DNA of 30,039 nucleotides from IMG/VR virus record IMGVR_UViG_3300048010_000241, positions 1 to 30,039 of that record; one strand, 5' to 3'. A model generated the notes under the pieces. That model saw only the letters and a list, made by a program, of their open reading frames with translations, was not told where the DNA came from and ran no database searches. Each line of letters starts with the position of its first letter. The first letter of the stretch is position 1. The stretch comes from a virus. The position numbers were made by a program, and so were the translations under genes. Shown one piece after another: positions 18,439 to 26,466 of this stretch.

Positions 18439-18998
18439 AATACTAGAGTTATATTGCTATCAAACATTCTATATAATTTTTCATTATCTACTTTAAATTC
18501 ATATTCTGAATCAGGTTGAAATGAAACCTTATCTCCCTCTTTAATTCCTTGACTATTTAGGTATTTGTTTGAATATTTTACTATACCCATTAAGGGCTCT
18601 TCATCTTGATGTGTTTTCAAGTAAAAGTTTTTTTTAGGTATTGGCTTAATCATACAATATTTAGAATGAGAGTGCCACCCATCTTTATTTTTATACATGA
18701 AAAATTGATCAAATTCTATAAAAAACAAATCATCTTTAAAAAAACTTTTTCCGCTTTTTTCCCTTCCTTTCATGTCGTTATAATATTTAAAAACATTATG
18801 ATGAACTAAAAGAGTATCGCCTATATTAATAGGCCCCGTGTAGTTAATTGGAGTTTCAACTACTATTGCATTTCTATTTGACGCAGTATGATCTTCTTTA
18901 GAGGTGCTGGTAATTAAATCAATATTTCCAATCTTCTTTGTGTTATCATACCTTTTGTCATTGAATGGTTTTACAATGAAATAAAAAGGTGACTTCAT
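18435..18998 (-). CDS. Conserved phage protein, possible tandem cpn10 (GroES)-like
   Basis: A 187-residue protein not in a named family I can cite. By eye it reads as two GroES-like units. The first (about 6-103) has FIVKPFNDKR, a mobile-loop-like GNIDLITSTSKED, then PINIGDTLLVHHN. The second (about 114-187) has CMIKPIPKKN, GIVKYSN, then GIKEGDKVSFQP, and closes with VDNEKLYRMFDSNITLVL. GroES has the same order: VKPL.DR, loop, GxV, V..GDxV.F, DGE.Y, xDILAVI. The second unit lacks a long mobile loop. It may be a divergent co-chaperonin (compare T4 gp31) or another use of the fold. It is joined by ATGA overlaps to both neighbours. The assignment is inference only. Confidence 0.5.
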   Translation of the reverse strand: MKSPFYFIVKPFNDKRYDNTKKIGNIDLITSTSKEDHTASNRNAIVVETPINYTGPINIGDTLLVHHNVFKYYNDMKGREKSGKSFFKDDLFFIEFDQFFMYKNKDGWHSHSKYCMIKPIPKKNFYLKTHQDEEPLMGIVKYSNKYLNSQGIKEGDKVSFQPDSEYEFKVDNEKLYRMFDSNITLVL

Positions 18999-19219
18999 TC
19001 AAAGTTGATATTATACTCTATTGATATTGGCATGTTTTGATTAAATTCTTTCCATAAAAAAACTTCTTGAGAAGAGTTTTCTACCCAAATTTTTATAGAT
19101 TCATTATCATGCTTTATTAAATGTATGTGATATCTTGAACCAAGTACTTCTTGGTTTACTATATAGTGCATTGCACTAGACTTGTAGTCCGCGCCTATTG
19201 AAATTTTTCTTATGTCCAT
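18995..19219 (-). CDS. Small conserved phage protein, unknown function
   Basis: A 74-residue protein starting MDIRKISIGADYKSSAMHYI, with alternating strands and a closing FLWKEF...SIEYNINFE. It is soluble, with no Cys cluster or membrane segment. I recognise the 'IRKISIGxDYK..AMHY' opening from unnamed marine phage proteins but know no function. It is the first gene of the tight chain to portal and overlaps the next gene by ATGA. An all-beta, single-domain structure is likely; a virion or regulatory role cannot be chosen from sequence. Confidence 0.6.
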   Translation of the reverse strand: MDIRKISIGADYKSSAMHYIVNQEVLGSRYHIHLIKHDNESIKIWVENSSQEVFLWKEFNQNMPISIEYNINFE

Positions 19220-19242
19220 TGTTATTAAATTTTATTTTCATA

Positions 19243-20328
19243 TTAATTGTAGTTAGGAATTATTTGCGTAATTACATTTCCACTTGAGTCAATACCTAAC
19301 TCATATTCTGCATTTTTTGTTAATTCGAAATTGAATGCTGTGGGGTTTCCGCCTCCTGACGTATTAAGTCTCTTTATGTATTTAGCTCCTGCAGAGTTTG
19401 ATAACGGAGTTGTCAAGCCTGCATCACTATAAAATCTCTGTACTGCCATTGGATAAGGTTCTGCTGCATAAGCATTAATTGTTGTAGAATTGCTTGACGT
19501 GGTTGAAACGTTATAAGGGTAGCCAAAGTTTGTTCCATCATATAAGGTGTCTATATTTATATCAACCGAAAAATTAAAATTATTTTGAATGCTAAAGCAG
19601 CTGCCTCCTGTAGATTTCAAAGCACCGACTATAATCCTATATTCCCCTACTTCATCAAAGCAAAAAATCCTACTAGCATTCATATTACTATTTAAGAAAT
19701 TACTAGAAACAAGTGATCCACACCCTCCAAAACCACCCGGTGCTGTAGGACATGAAGGGCTTTTATATAACCCTAATGGCTGTGACGCACTTTGAATGTG
19801 ATATCCATGATTTGTACTATTACTCATTACAACTCCTGCCATGTTGGTAGCATTCGCCCAGTTTTGTGTGGAATCAGCTCTTGTTTGTATTACAATTCCA
19901 GCTGCTATTCCGTCTCCTGATTGATTTGAAGATATATTCATATTGACTTCTATGAAAAAAGCCCCTTGTGTTTGAGATGTTTGAAATTGATTACCATAGT
20001 TATCAGCAGAGTATTGAGGATTACTTGGACAAAAGTCCGTTACTGTGCTTCCGTCTAGTGTAGTTGGAACTGTAAATGATGATCCTGTAACCGAAGAAGC
20101 CCCGGTTTGTAAATTTACTAGGTCTTGTGTAGCCCATACTGCCTGAGCCATTTCTAAGAATAGCGTAGCATTTTGAAATGGTAAAAAACTTAAATCAGAC
20201 ACAGGATTAACAACTTGTGTTGGCCATACCTGTGTTGGCCCCTGGTATATTTTAGAGACATTATTCGTGCCTACTTTTATGTTACCAACTAAAGGTGTAA
20301 TCCCATTTACTTTAAAATCTGAGGCCAT
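19243..20328 (-). CDS. Virion surface/adhesin-like structural protein
   Basis: A 361-residue, Ser/Thr/Asn/Gly-rich, beta-rich protein. The opening (KVNGITPLVGNIKVGTNNVS followed by KIYQGPTQVWP) is a recurring N-terminal module of marine phage virion proteins and may be the attachment part. The middle has several Cys (FCPSNPQY, SPSCPTAPGGFGGCGS, GGSCFSI) and looks like a jelly-roll or carbohydrate-binding region. The end is a small domain with LELGID-like strands (NAEYELGIDSSGNVITQII). It directly follows the long fibre gene, with a 9-base gap, so fibre tip or secondary adhesin are reasonable. No enzyme motif is seen, and the receptor is unknown. Confidence 0.55.
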   Translation of the reverse strand: MASDFKVNGITPLVGNIKVGTNNVSKIYQGPTQVWPTQVVNPVSDLSFLPFQNATLFLEMAQAVWATQDLVNLQTGASSVTGSSFTVPTTLDGSTVTDFCPSNPQYSADNYGNQFQTSQTQGAFFIEVNMNISSNQSGDGIAAGIVIQTRADSTQNWANATNMAGVVMSNSTNHGYHIQSASQPLGLYKSPSCPTAPGGFGGCGSLVSSNFLNSNMNASRIFCFDEVGEYRIIVGALKSTGGSCFSIQNNFNFSVDINIDTLYDGTNFGYPYNVSTTSSNSTTINAYAAEPYPMAVQRFYSDAGLTTPLSNSAGAKYIKRLNTSGGGNPTAFNFELTKNAEYELGIDSSGNVITQIIPNYN

Positions 20329-20337
20329 AAAATTATT

Positions 20338-23300
20338 TTAAATTATTACATACATAGTTGTTGCCACAGGATTTGTAATAGCAGTATACTCAGCCTGTGT
20401 TAAGGTAACAATCTCTACCACTGCAGATGTTGCTGCTGACACCGTATCAGAGCCTACTTTATTTGCAAAAATATTGTAATCAGTTTGACCTAAATAGCCA
20501 TCTGAATTTCCACTAGCAATAGGAATTGAAATATCTGGCGTTGCCCCTCCTGAGGATGCTAATGGAGCTGATGCCGTTACATTTGTTACTGTACCTGAAT
20601 TTGATGTATATCCTGAGGGGTTAGTTGAGTCGTATGGGATAAATCCTAAAGCATTCGTTACATCCCCACTTGTTAAGTTTAAGGAACCACTTAATGTTAT
20701 TTCTGGTGTATTTGGATCGTTATCACTTGTGATGCTAAGTCCTGCAACAGTACCTGTTGCTAATACATCAGTAACTGTTCCGCCTCCTGAAGAAGCGCCC
20801 GTAATTGTAACTCTTTTTATACCGCCCCCTTGATCGGTAATAACTGTACTTACATTTCCTGCTCCAACAAATTCAAGAGTATTACCATTATCAACTGTCT
20901 CTTGATTTCCACCGTCACCTAAAATTTCAAAGTCATAATTGTTTAAAGTAGGGAAATTTACTAAGTTTCCAAGTCCATTTACATATTCATTTGCATTTCC
21001 ATCAAAGGAAAGTTCTAAAGTTCCATTTGATGTTATTGTATTTCCTGAGGTTGCATTTCCGTCTGAAGACAATTCAATGCTAGTAATTCCACCGCCTCCG
21101 CCTGAACCATTGGATGCTGCAGTTATTCTACCTTGAGCATCTACAGTTATGTCTGCGTTTGTATAACTTCCTGCTGTTACTGCTGTATCTTCTAGAGTAA
21201 TAGTTACACCTAGTGGTGATGCTGCAACATCTGTATCGATACCTGTTCCACCTGACACTAAAAGTGTACTTCCACTGTTAACTGGCACAGGGTTTGTAGT
21301 TCCCGTATCTGCCCCTAAATTAAGAACAAAAGAACCGCCTCCGCCTCCACCTGAAATTGGGTTAGTTGATGATCCGCTTCCTGTGTTAATTTGAACTACA
21401 CCATTATTTACGAATAATCCACCTGTGGGAATTCCTCCTGCTTGTGCAGCGGCTTCATTAGTGTAAGCAAAATTTGAAATGGTAGGTAGCAAAACTCTAG
21501 GTACTTGTGTTACCCCGCCACCTCTTGTTACGCCACCTTCTGTTATAAGAAGGCCGTTAATATCATTTTGAGTACCAACACCTACTGCAAATTTAGTGAA
21601 TCCTAAACCTAAAGTAAAGTTTGTATTTGGATAAGCAGTATTGTCATTTCTAAATCCTATAGCTAAACTTCCGTCTGTTCCATGAAGATTTCCACCCAAC
21701 ATAAAAGAATTATTAGCTGGATTACCTTGAGAGTCTACAGTCGGCCCCTCGTTGTTTTCTCCAAAAGCAAACATTGAATCTGCTCCTGAAACTACATTTG
21801 AATATCCTAAAACAAATCCGTTTTGCTCAGTGGTAACTTGATTTTGACCACCTGCAATAAAACTTGAATAAGAATTAGTTAAGGTGTTTGTATTTCCAAT
21901 AATTGCAGATTGAACTGGCAATGCTAATGCTTGGTTTACTGATATAGTATTAAAAGTTCCTAAAACATAAGAACTTTGAACATTTCCTGTTATTGAATTG
22001 GATTTTCCCGCAACAATAGAAGATTCTGTTGTAGAAGATGTAGAGTTAGATACTCCAATATTTAAATTATAAGTTCCGTCTGCACCATTACTTCCTATAC
22101 TATTAGGATTCGTTGTTCCTAATAATATGTTATTTCTAGATATAGTCGCTGTTGGAGCTCCAGTTCCTGAATTTTCTCCATTAATCCATAAACCTTTATT
22201 TATTCTTACTCCTCCATTTGAAAAATGAGCTTGGTATTGGGTTCTGTTGGTTAAATTACCAGAACCAATAACACTTCCACCTCCAGCTCCTAAATATAAT
22301 CTGTTATTTTGTGTGCTAGTCCCGACAGATAAATCATTACCAACTACTACCGCTCCAAGTTTCCCTGAAATAGTAAGATCGTTACCAAGTGCAATACTTT
22401 TTCTGCCGACTCCACCTGCTGTATTAGTTATTGTTATTTGTTCTCCAATTGCTCCTGAACTACCCGATATGCTATTTTGATTTCCAATAGCAAAATTACC
22501 GCTCCCTGGATTTGTGGCTGCCGTATCGTTTACAACATTGTTAGCTCCTAAAGAAATATGACCAACTCCTGCGTCTTCAGCCACTCTAGAACTATATCCT
22601 ATTGCGGCAGAACCAACTGAATTAGAAACTGTTCCATTTCCAATTGCTATTGAATTAATTGCTGTACTTAATCCCGCTAACATTGCGATTGAATTTAATC
22701 CATCTGCTTGAGCGTTAATTCCTATTGCTACCGCACTCTCAGCTGTTGCTTGTGCATTAGTTCCCATTGCAATTGAATATACATTTGAAACAGAAGCGTT
22801 TCTTCCAATTGATACGCCAGCTACTGAGCTTGCCGATGCAGTTGAATTATTTCCAATAACTATTGATTGATCTCCGTATGAAGTAGATGCATTTCCTAAA
22901 ATGTAAGATTTTTTGGCTCCAGTTATACTGTTTTCAAATCCAATTGAAATTGAATATTCTGATGTCACATCTGTAGGATCATCTTGTACTATATTTCTAT
23001 ATCCAATACTTCCAGCATAGGGGGAGTTATATATTTGCCCTTCTGCACCTAATATAAAAGACCTATCTGATGTTGCATCTATTAAGGTTGATTCACCAAG
23101 TGCAATACTGCTTGTTGATTTTGATTTAGCACTAAATCCTTGTGAAAAAGAATAATCTGCCTCTGCTGTTGATCCTTGACCTATAGTAAAAGAACAAGTT
23201 CCACTTGAAATAGATGAACTTCCCGCAGCTACTGAGCCAGCACCACTTGCTGTTGTAAATCCTCCCATAGCTGTTGATCGACCTCCACTTGCTGTTGAAC

Positions 23301-24903
23301 CTGTACCCATAGCTGTTGAAAATTCCGCACTTGCTTCTGTGCTGAATCCCATTGCTGTAGAATAATTTCCACTTGCTTCTGTGCTCCCCCCCATAGCAGT
23401 AGAAAAATTTCCACTTGCTATTGTTTCTCTTCCCATAGCTGTTGATTGAGCTCCACTTGCTGTTGTGCTTAAACCCGTAGATATTGATTGAACCCCACTT
23501 GCTGTTGCATCATACCCCATTGCTGTAGAATCACTTCCACTTGCCACAGTGTCTCTTCCCATTGCTGTTGAGGCAAGTGCACTTGCTGTTGTGTTTAACC
23601 CAGATGCAAAAGATTTTTCTCCTGTTGCTGCAGCATTAAAACCTATAGCTACAGCTGTAATATCAGATGCTGTTGAATTAGTACCCATTGCTATCGAGTT
23701 GTCCCCGCTTGCGGTATTTCCAAAACCTATAGCCGTGGAAGTTATTCCACTTGCTGTTGAGTTAGATCCCATTGCATTAGAAAAATCTCCATTTGCAAGG
23801 TTATTAGATAAATTATTATATATTAAAGAATCTGTCCCTGCTCCTGCTTTTACCGGAGCATCTCCTAATTCACTATTTGTTATCCATATAGCTAAATTTC
23901 CAGGTGTTCCTTGACCAGTTATTTGATCTGAATTGTCAATTTTATCCCAAAATACATTTCCTGAAATGTCTTCTGATATGATTGCCCAATCGCCAACTTT
24001 CCAGTCAGTAATTGTTCCACCACTAGCATCAGTAAGTGCTGCACTACCATCTTGATTTACTATCCAATATTTTCCTGTATTTGAAGGAATAAGTTGAATT
24101 GATTGCAAATCTGGATTTCCTCCGTCAGAAACTCCTCCTTCAGCAATAGTTCTAGCGTCCCATGCTGATTGAAATTCAAGTCCTGAACCTTGATAGTTCT
24201 CCCATCTTACCGTTCCATCAGGCTGAGATACTAATACTTGTTCTCCTGATCCTAATAAAGAATCTTTGTCATAAACCTGAGCATTATTAAAAAACAAAGA
24301 AGTACCTAGTTGAGTTTGACCTCCAATACTTAAATTTTGCCCTATACTAGCATTTATTCCTACTGTTAAATTAGTACCGACAGTAACAGACTCTGCAACA
24401 TCTAAGTCACCTTGTCCACTTCCATTGTCTAGATAAACTATTTCACCCGCTATAGGAACTGTAGTAACTTCAGCTGAAGCTCCACCTTGAATTACGGGAG
24501 GAGCTGCGCTTATAACGTTTACGTTTTCAAATGCTGCTGTTAATGTTGTTGTTTCTGAAAGACCTGTAACGCAGTTTATAGTTGTAAAGGTAGCGTTGCC
24601 ATCTTTACCTGCGCTTAAAAGATACTCAGAACAACCACCAGGGAAATTTGCAAAATCTTGTTTTAATAAAGAGTTTACAAGTTTAAATGAAAGTTCTCCT
24701 TCTGCATTAGCTGTAAAAACGGGGAGTCTCCAAGCATTCCCATCAAATGCTTCGTCTATAACAAATTGAGCAATATCTGCCAACGTAAAAGTCTTAGTTT
24801 GCTTTTGAATTGGATTTGAATTTGCGTCAGTTCCAATTAAATAATCTGCCCCAACAATCGGAGATTGATTAGGATACGATGTAGTATTGCTTATTTTTGC
24901 CAT
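20338..24903 (-). CDS. Long tail fibre/adhesin with YadA-like head repeats
   Basis: A 1521-residue fibre. The N-terminal 45 residues (MAKISNTTSYPNQSPIVGAD then YLIGTD) look like a virion anchor. Residues about 375-600 hold 16 consecutive 14-residue repeats of the type S-T-A-M-G-x-x-T-x-A-S-G-x-x, the pattern of YadA/Hep_Hag head repeats, which stack as a trimeric left-handed beta-roll. Irregular repeats with (S/A)IAIGxxA continue to about 1050. The rest has Gly-rich linkers (GGGGG near 1180-1270) and fibre strands such as TVTNVTASAPLASSGG. The C-terminus (TLTQAEYTAITNPVATTMYV) may be the tip. No S74 chaperone motif is evident. It likely binds the host surface. A 7-base G run on the coding strand lies in the repeats. 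Confidence 0.8.
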   Translation of the reverse strand: MAKISNTTSYPNQSPIVGADYLIGTDANSNPIQKQTKTFTLADIAQFVIDEAFDGNAWRLPVFTANAEGELSFKLVNSLLKQDFANFPGGCSEYLLSAGKDGNATFTTINCVTGLSETTTLTAAFENVNVISAAPPVIQGGASAEVTTVPIAGEIVYLDNGSGQGDLDVAESVTVGTNLTVGINASIGQNLSIGGQTQLGTSLFFNNAQVYDKDSLLGSGEQVLVSQPDGTVRWENYQGSGLEFQSAWDARTIAEGGVSDGGNPDLQSIQLIPSNTGKYWIVNQDGSAALTDASGGTITDWKVGDWAIISEDISGNVFWDKIDNSDQITGQGTPGNLAIWITNSELGDAPVKAGAGTDSLIYNNLSNNLANGDFSNAMGSNSTASGITSTAIGFGNTASGDNSIAMGTNSTASDITAVAIGFNAAATGEKSFASGLNTTASALASTAMGRDTVASGSDSTAMGYDATASGVQSISTGLSTTASGAQSTAMGRETIASGNFSTAMGGSTEASGNYSTAMGFSTEASAEFSTAMGTGSTASGGRSTAMGGFTTASGAGSVAAGSSSISSGTCSFTIGQGSTAEADYSFSQGFSAKSKSTSSIALGESTLIDATSDRSFILGAEGQIYNSPYAGSIGYRNIVQDDPTDVTSEYSISIGFENSITGAKKSYILGNASTSYGDQSIVIGNNSTASASSVAGVSIGRNASVSNVYSIAMGTNAQATAESAVAIGINAQADGLNSIAMLAGLSTAINSIAIGNGTVSNSVGSAAIGYSSRVAEDAGVGHISLGANNVVNDTAATNPGSGNFAIGNQNSISGSSGAIGEQITITNTAGGVGRKSIALGNDLTISGKLGAVVVGNDLSVGTSTQNNRLYLGAGGGSVIGSGNLTNRTQYQAHFSNGGVRINKGLWINGENSGTGAPTATISRNNILLGTTNPNSIGSNGADGTYNLNIGVSNSTSSTTESSIVAGKSNSITGNVQSSYVLGTFNTISVNQALALPVQSAIIGNTNTLTNSYSSFIAGGQNQVTTEQNGFVLGYSNVVSGADSMFAFGENNEGPTVDSQGNPANNSFMLGGNLHGTDGSLAIGFRNDNTAYPNTNFTLGLGFTKFAVGVGTQNDINGLLITEGGVTRGGGVTQVPRVLLPTISNFAYTNEAAAQAGGIPTGGLFVNNGVVQINTGSGSSTNPISGGGGGGSFVLNLGADTGTTNPVPVNSGSTLLVSGGTGIDTDVAASPLGVTITLEDTAVTAGSYTNADITVDAQGRITAASNGSGGGGGITSIELSSDGNATSGNTITSNGTLELSFDGNANEYVNGLGNLVNFPTLNNYDFEILGDGGNQETVDNGNTLEFVGAGNVSTVITDQGGGIKRVTITGASSGGGTVTDVLATGTVAGLSITSDNDPNTPEITLSGSLNLTSGDVTNALGFIPYDSTNPSGYTSNSGTVTNVTASAPLASSGGATPDISIPIASGNSDGYLGQTDYNIFANKVGSDTVSAATSAVVEIVTLTQAEYTAITNPVATTMYVII
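23107..23781 (-). repeat. Tandem 42-bp (14-codon) repeats encoding YadA-like units
   Basis: About 16 units of 42 bases encode S-T-A-M-G-x(3)-x-A-S-G-x-x. The plus strand shows recurring 'ccacttgctgttg' and 'cccatagctgttga' at that spacing. The units are diverged, not identical. A (C)7 run on the plus strand sits at 23386-23392. Confidence 0.85.
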
Positions 24904-24907
24904 CTTA

Positions 24908-25150
24908 TTATTTTTCTTTTTCGGGTTCTTTTTCAGTAATCTCTCCTGATTGTAAATTAATCACAGCAGAGTCACCGTACTTTTCTATTAATTCTTTTTC
25001 TGTTTGTGCAAATTTATTTTTGATAATAGAAACTTGTTCTAGTATCAATTGTTTTTGCAACTCTAAATCTCCCAATTGAGTTTTAAGTTTTATGAAATTT
25101 GAATTTAATTCTTGTAAATTTTCCAACTCTTGTTTTTCTACTTTTTTCAT
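24908..25150 (-). CDS. Small coiled-coil protein preceding the fibre
   Basis: An 80-residue protein that is a single long helix over residues 3-58, with Leu/Ile in heptad spacing (ELENLQELNSNFIKLKTQLG, then DLELQKQLILEQV). A short KYGDSAVINLQSGEI strand-turn segment and an acidic/basic tail (KEPEKEK) follow. Proteins of this design occur beside fibre genes in marine phages; fibre trimerisation factor or assembly chaperone is a plausible role but not shown. It is four bases upstream of the fibre start, and a TAnnTTTG box lies 24 bases before its ATG, so the two genes form one unit. Confidence 0.6.
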   Translation of the reverse strand: MKKVEKQELENLQELNSNFIKLKTQLGDLELQKQLILEQVSIIKNKFAQTEKELIEKYGDSAVINLQSGEITEKEPEKEK

Positions 25151-25174
25151 TATTTTATATTTAAGTTAATACTG

Positions 25175-25182
25175 CAAAGGTA
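25175..25182 (-). promoter_or_regulatory. Predicted -7 box (TACCTTTG) of fibre unit
   Basis: In the 40-base gap after the holin gene the minus strand reads TACCTTTG, matching TAnnTTTG, 24 bases before the ATG at 25150. No -33 TTG is visible at the usual distance. Confidence 0.5.
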
Positions 25183-25190
25183 ATCAATTA

Positions 25191-25583
25191 TTATTTATCA
25201 TTTTTTCTAGACTTCTCCCAACTCCTTCCAACAAAATATGCTCCGTAAACTGTAACTAATAATGTTTGAAAAATTGGTATGTAAGCTTCAGCAATTTGAA
25301 ATTCACCAATATTTCCATCTGTAAAACATAATGCTGTAAATATTATAGTAAGATATATTAGAACCATTGGTCTAATATTCTTAGACAAAAAAGAATCAGA
25401 TTGCATGTCATATTTCCATCTAGCAGTAACCTCTTCTTGAGCTTCTTTATCAGCTTGTTCTAAAATTTCTTGAATTTTTTGTTTGGCCTCAAGTCTTTCT
25501 TCATCTGTAGTAACTAAGTCGTCAATAACATTACCAACTTCTTTTATCACCCCACCGGTTAACCATTGTATAATTTTTTTCAT
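25191..25583 (-). CDS. Holin (3TM/GTA-type)
   Basis: A 130-residue membrane protein. Residues 1-56 are a charged amphipathic helix (TTDEERLEAKQKIQEILEQA). The conserved turn ARWKYDMQSDSFLSKNIRP (54-72) precedes two clear membrane helices: about 73-88 (MVLIYLTIIFTALCF) and 101-118 (YIPIFQTLLVTVYGAYFV). A basic tail (RSWEKSRKNDK) ends in the cytoplasm. The 'W..D..SDSfLSk..RP' pattern is typical of the GTA_holin_3TM family, which permeabilises the inner membrane at lysis. The start overlaps the amidase stop by ATGA, a usual lysis cassette. Confidence 0.8.
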   Translation of the reverse strand: MKKIIQWLTGGVIKEVGNVIDDLVTTDEERLEAKQKIQEILEQADKEAQEEVTARWKYDMQSDSFLSKNIRPMVLIYLTIIFTALCFTDGNIGEFQIAEAYIPIFQTLLVTVYGAYFVGRSWEKSRKNDK

Positions 25584-25990
25584 AATCCTTTATATTCGTT
25601 TGTTGCATCAAAGCTTGGACAAGCTTTGGTTGAAAAATCCCTGTGACCATGAATTGATGCATCAGGAAACATATTTTTTAATAATCTTAATAAAGTAAGG
25701 AGACTAGCAATTTGAGAGTTGCTTCTATTGTCTTCCGGACACATATCTGCATCAACTCCTCCTGCGTAACAAATTCCTATGGAAGTTTTATTATGTCCTT
25801 TTGTGTGAGCTCCTGATTTTTCTAATGGCCTTCCTAATTGTATTTGTCCATTTCTTTTAATAAAAAAATGGTAGCCAATTCCTGACCACCCTCTATCTAA
25901 ATGCCATTTGTTAATAGTATCTGCATCTATGTCTTGAGTAGGTTTAGTTGCAGAACAATGAACTATTATTTTATTTATTTTTCTTTTCAT
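25580..25990 (-). CDS. N-acetylmuramoyl-L-alanine amidase (endolysin)
   Basis: A 136-residue enzyme of the Amidase_2/T7 lysozyme type, which cleaves the amide bond between muramic acid and the stem peptide. Residues 9-15 (IVHCSAT) give zinc ligand His11. GIGYHFFIKRNG (37-48) is the substrate strand, with Tyr40 matching T7 Tyr46. HGHRDF (114-119) supplies His116, and KACPSF (122-127) supplies Cys124. A catalytic Lys matching T7 Lys128 is present at 122. The length is close to that of T7 lysozyme (about 150). There is no signal peptide or extra binding domain, so it needs the holin to reach the wall. Confidence 0.93.
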   Translation of the reverse strand: MKRKINKIIVHCSATKPTQDIDADTINKWHLDRGWSGIGYHFFIKRNGQIQLGRPLEKSGAHTKGHNKTSIGICYAGGVDADMCPEDNRSNSQIASLLTLLRLLKNMFPDASIHGHRDFSTKACPSFDATNEYKGL

Positions 25991-26132
25991 TGTAATTAAT
26001 CCAAATTCTCTGTGCCGTATATACTATAGAAGCAGTTAATAGAATTAATTTCAATATCATTTCAATCTGAGTAAATGAAACTGCCAATGATACAATATTA
26101 AAGGCGTATATTTTAAGATCCTGCACAGTCAT
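25971..26132 (-). CDS. One-helix membrane protein in lysis cassette
   Basis: A 53-residue ORF (starts MTVQDLKIYAFNIVSLAVSF; ends QRIWINYNEKKNK). Residues about 8-42 are hydrophobic and could span the membrane once or form a hairpin (FNIVSLAVSF...MILKLILLTASIVYTA), with a basic cytoplasmic end. It overlaps the amidase start by 20 bases and begins with a TAATG coupling to an upstream mini-ORF. Similar short membrane proteins with a 'F..iEMiLKlILL..SIvYT.QRI' pattern occur in marine phages; a role as second holin, antiholin or spanin-like partner is inferred from position. No lipobox is visible. Confidence 0.65.
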   Translation of the reverse strand: MTVQDLKIYAFNIVSLAVSFTQIEMILKLILLTASIVYTAQRIWINYNEKKNK

Positions 26133-26203
26133 TATTCTTTTATAAGTGTATATTCTACTTCAAAGTCCAATAATGCACTGTTATGTTGAGTGTATTCTAC
26201 CAT
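26132..26203 (-). CDS. Possible 23-aa coupled mini-ORF
   Basis: An ORF of 23 codons (MVEYTQHNSALLDFEVEYTL...) begins inside the end of the spike-base gene, with ATG at 26203 overlapping that gene's stop, and ends TAATG, sharing one base with the next start. It may encode a peptide, or simply pass ribosomes on by reinitiation. Only the architecture supports it. Confidence 0.35.
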   Translation of the reverse strand: MVEYTQHNSALLDFEVEYTLIKE

Positions 26204-26463
26204 AGTGCTACAATTTCTCCCGCTGTTGTACCTGTGTCAAACACTTGTAAAACTTGTACTGGAAAAAATTGCCCTGCATAAACACCCGTGAATATTACAT
26301 CATCACCACCAACGGTTTTGACTCTAATATTCCCTGGTGTACCTATATATAAAACACAACCATTATTTCCTTTACCGTTCTGTGAGGAAACGCTAGGAAT
26401 TTCATTAACATCATCTGGAGTAACTAATGCTGCTCTTCCAGCTTGTAATTTTTGATACGCCAT
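26197..26463 (-). CDS. Head-spike-base-like protein (GTA Rcc01079-type)
   Basis: An 88-residue, beta-rich protein. It opens MAYQKLQAGRAALVTPDDVN, then CVLYIGTPGNIRVKTVGGDD, and ends FFPVQVLQVFDTGTTAGEIV-ALW. This pattern (R.a.VTPsD, LYvGt.G.i.V.t.GGd.v.F, G...PvqV..V..TGTTA..IvAL) is that of small proteins called head spike base in the Rhodobacter gene transfer agent and of relatives in marine phages. The family sits at capsid vertices and holds a fibre. The gene lies between lysis genes and the small basic protein cluster, away from capsid genes. The call is based on recalled pattern; the partner fibre could be the 28071-28826 protein, but nothing shows this directly. Confidence 0.65.
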   Translation of the reverse strand: MAYQKLQAGRAALVTPDDVNEIPSVSSQNGKGNNGCVLYIGTPGNIRVKTVGGDDVIFTGVYAGQFFPVQVLQVFDTGTTAGEIVALW

Positions 26464-26466
26464 TTT

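Noticed and set aside
23229-23414. 61-codon minus-strand ORF inside the fibre repeats
   Set aside because: It is an alternate frame of the 42-bp repeats, which stay open in several frames.
23549-23914. 121-codon plus-strand ORF opposite the fibre
   Set aside because: It is the antisense of repeats; the Val/Pro/Ala pattern mirrors the fibre codons.
20338-24903. Target of a diversity-generating retroelement
   Set aside because: No reverse transcriptase, template repeat or A-rich variable C-lectin end is visible in the window.
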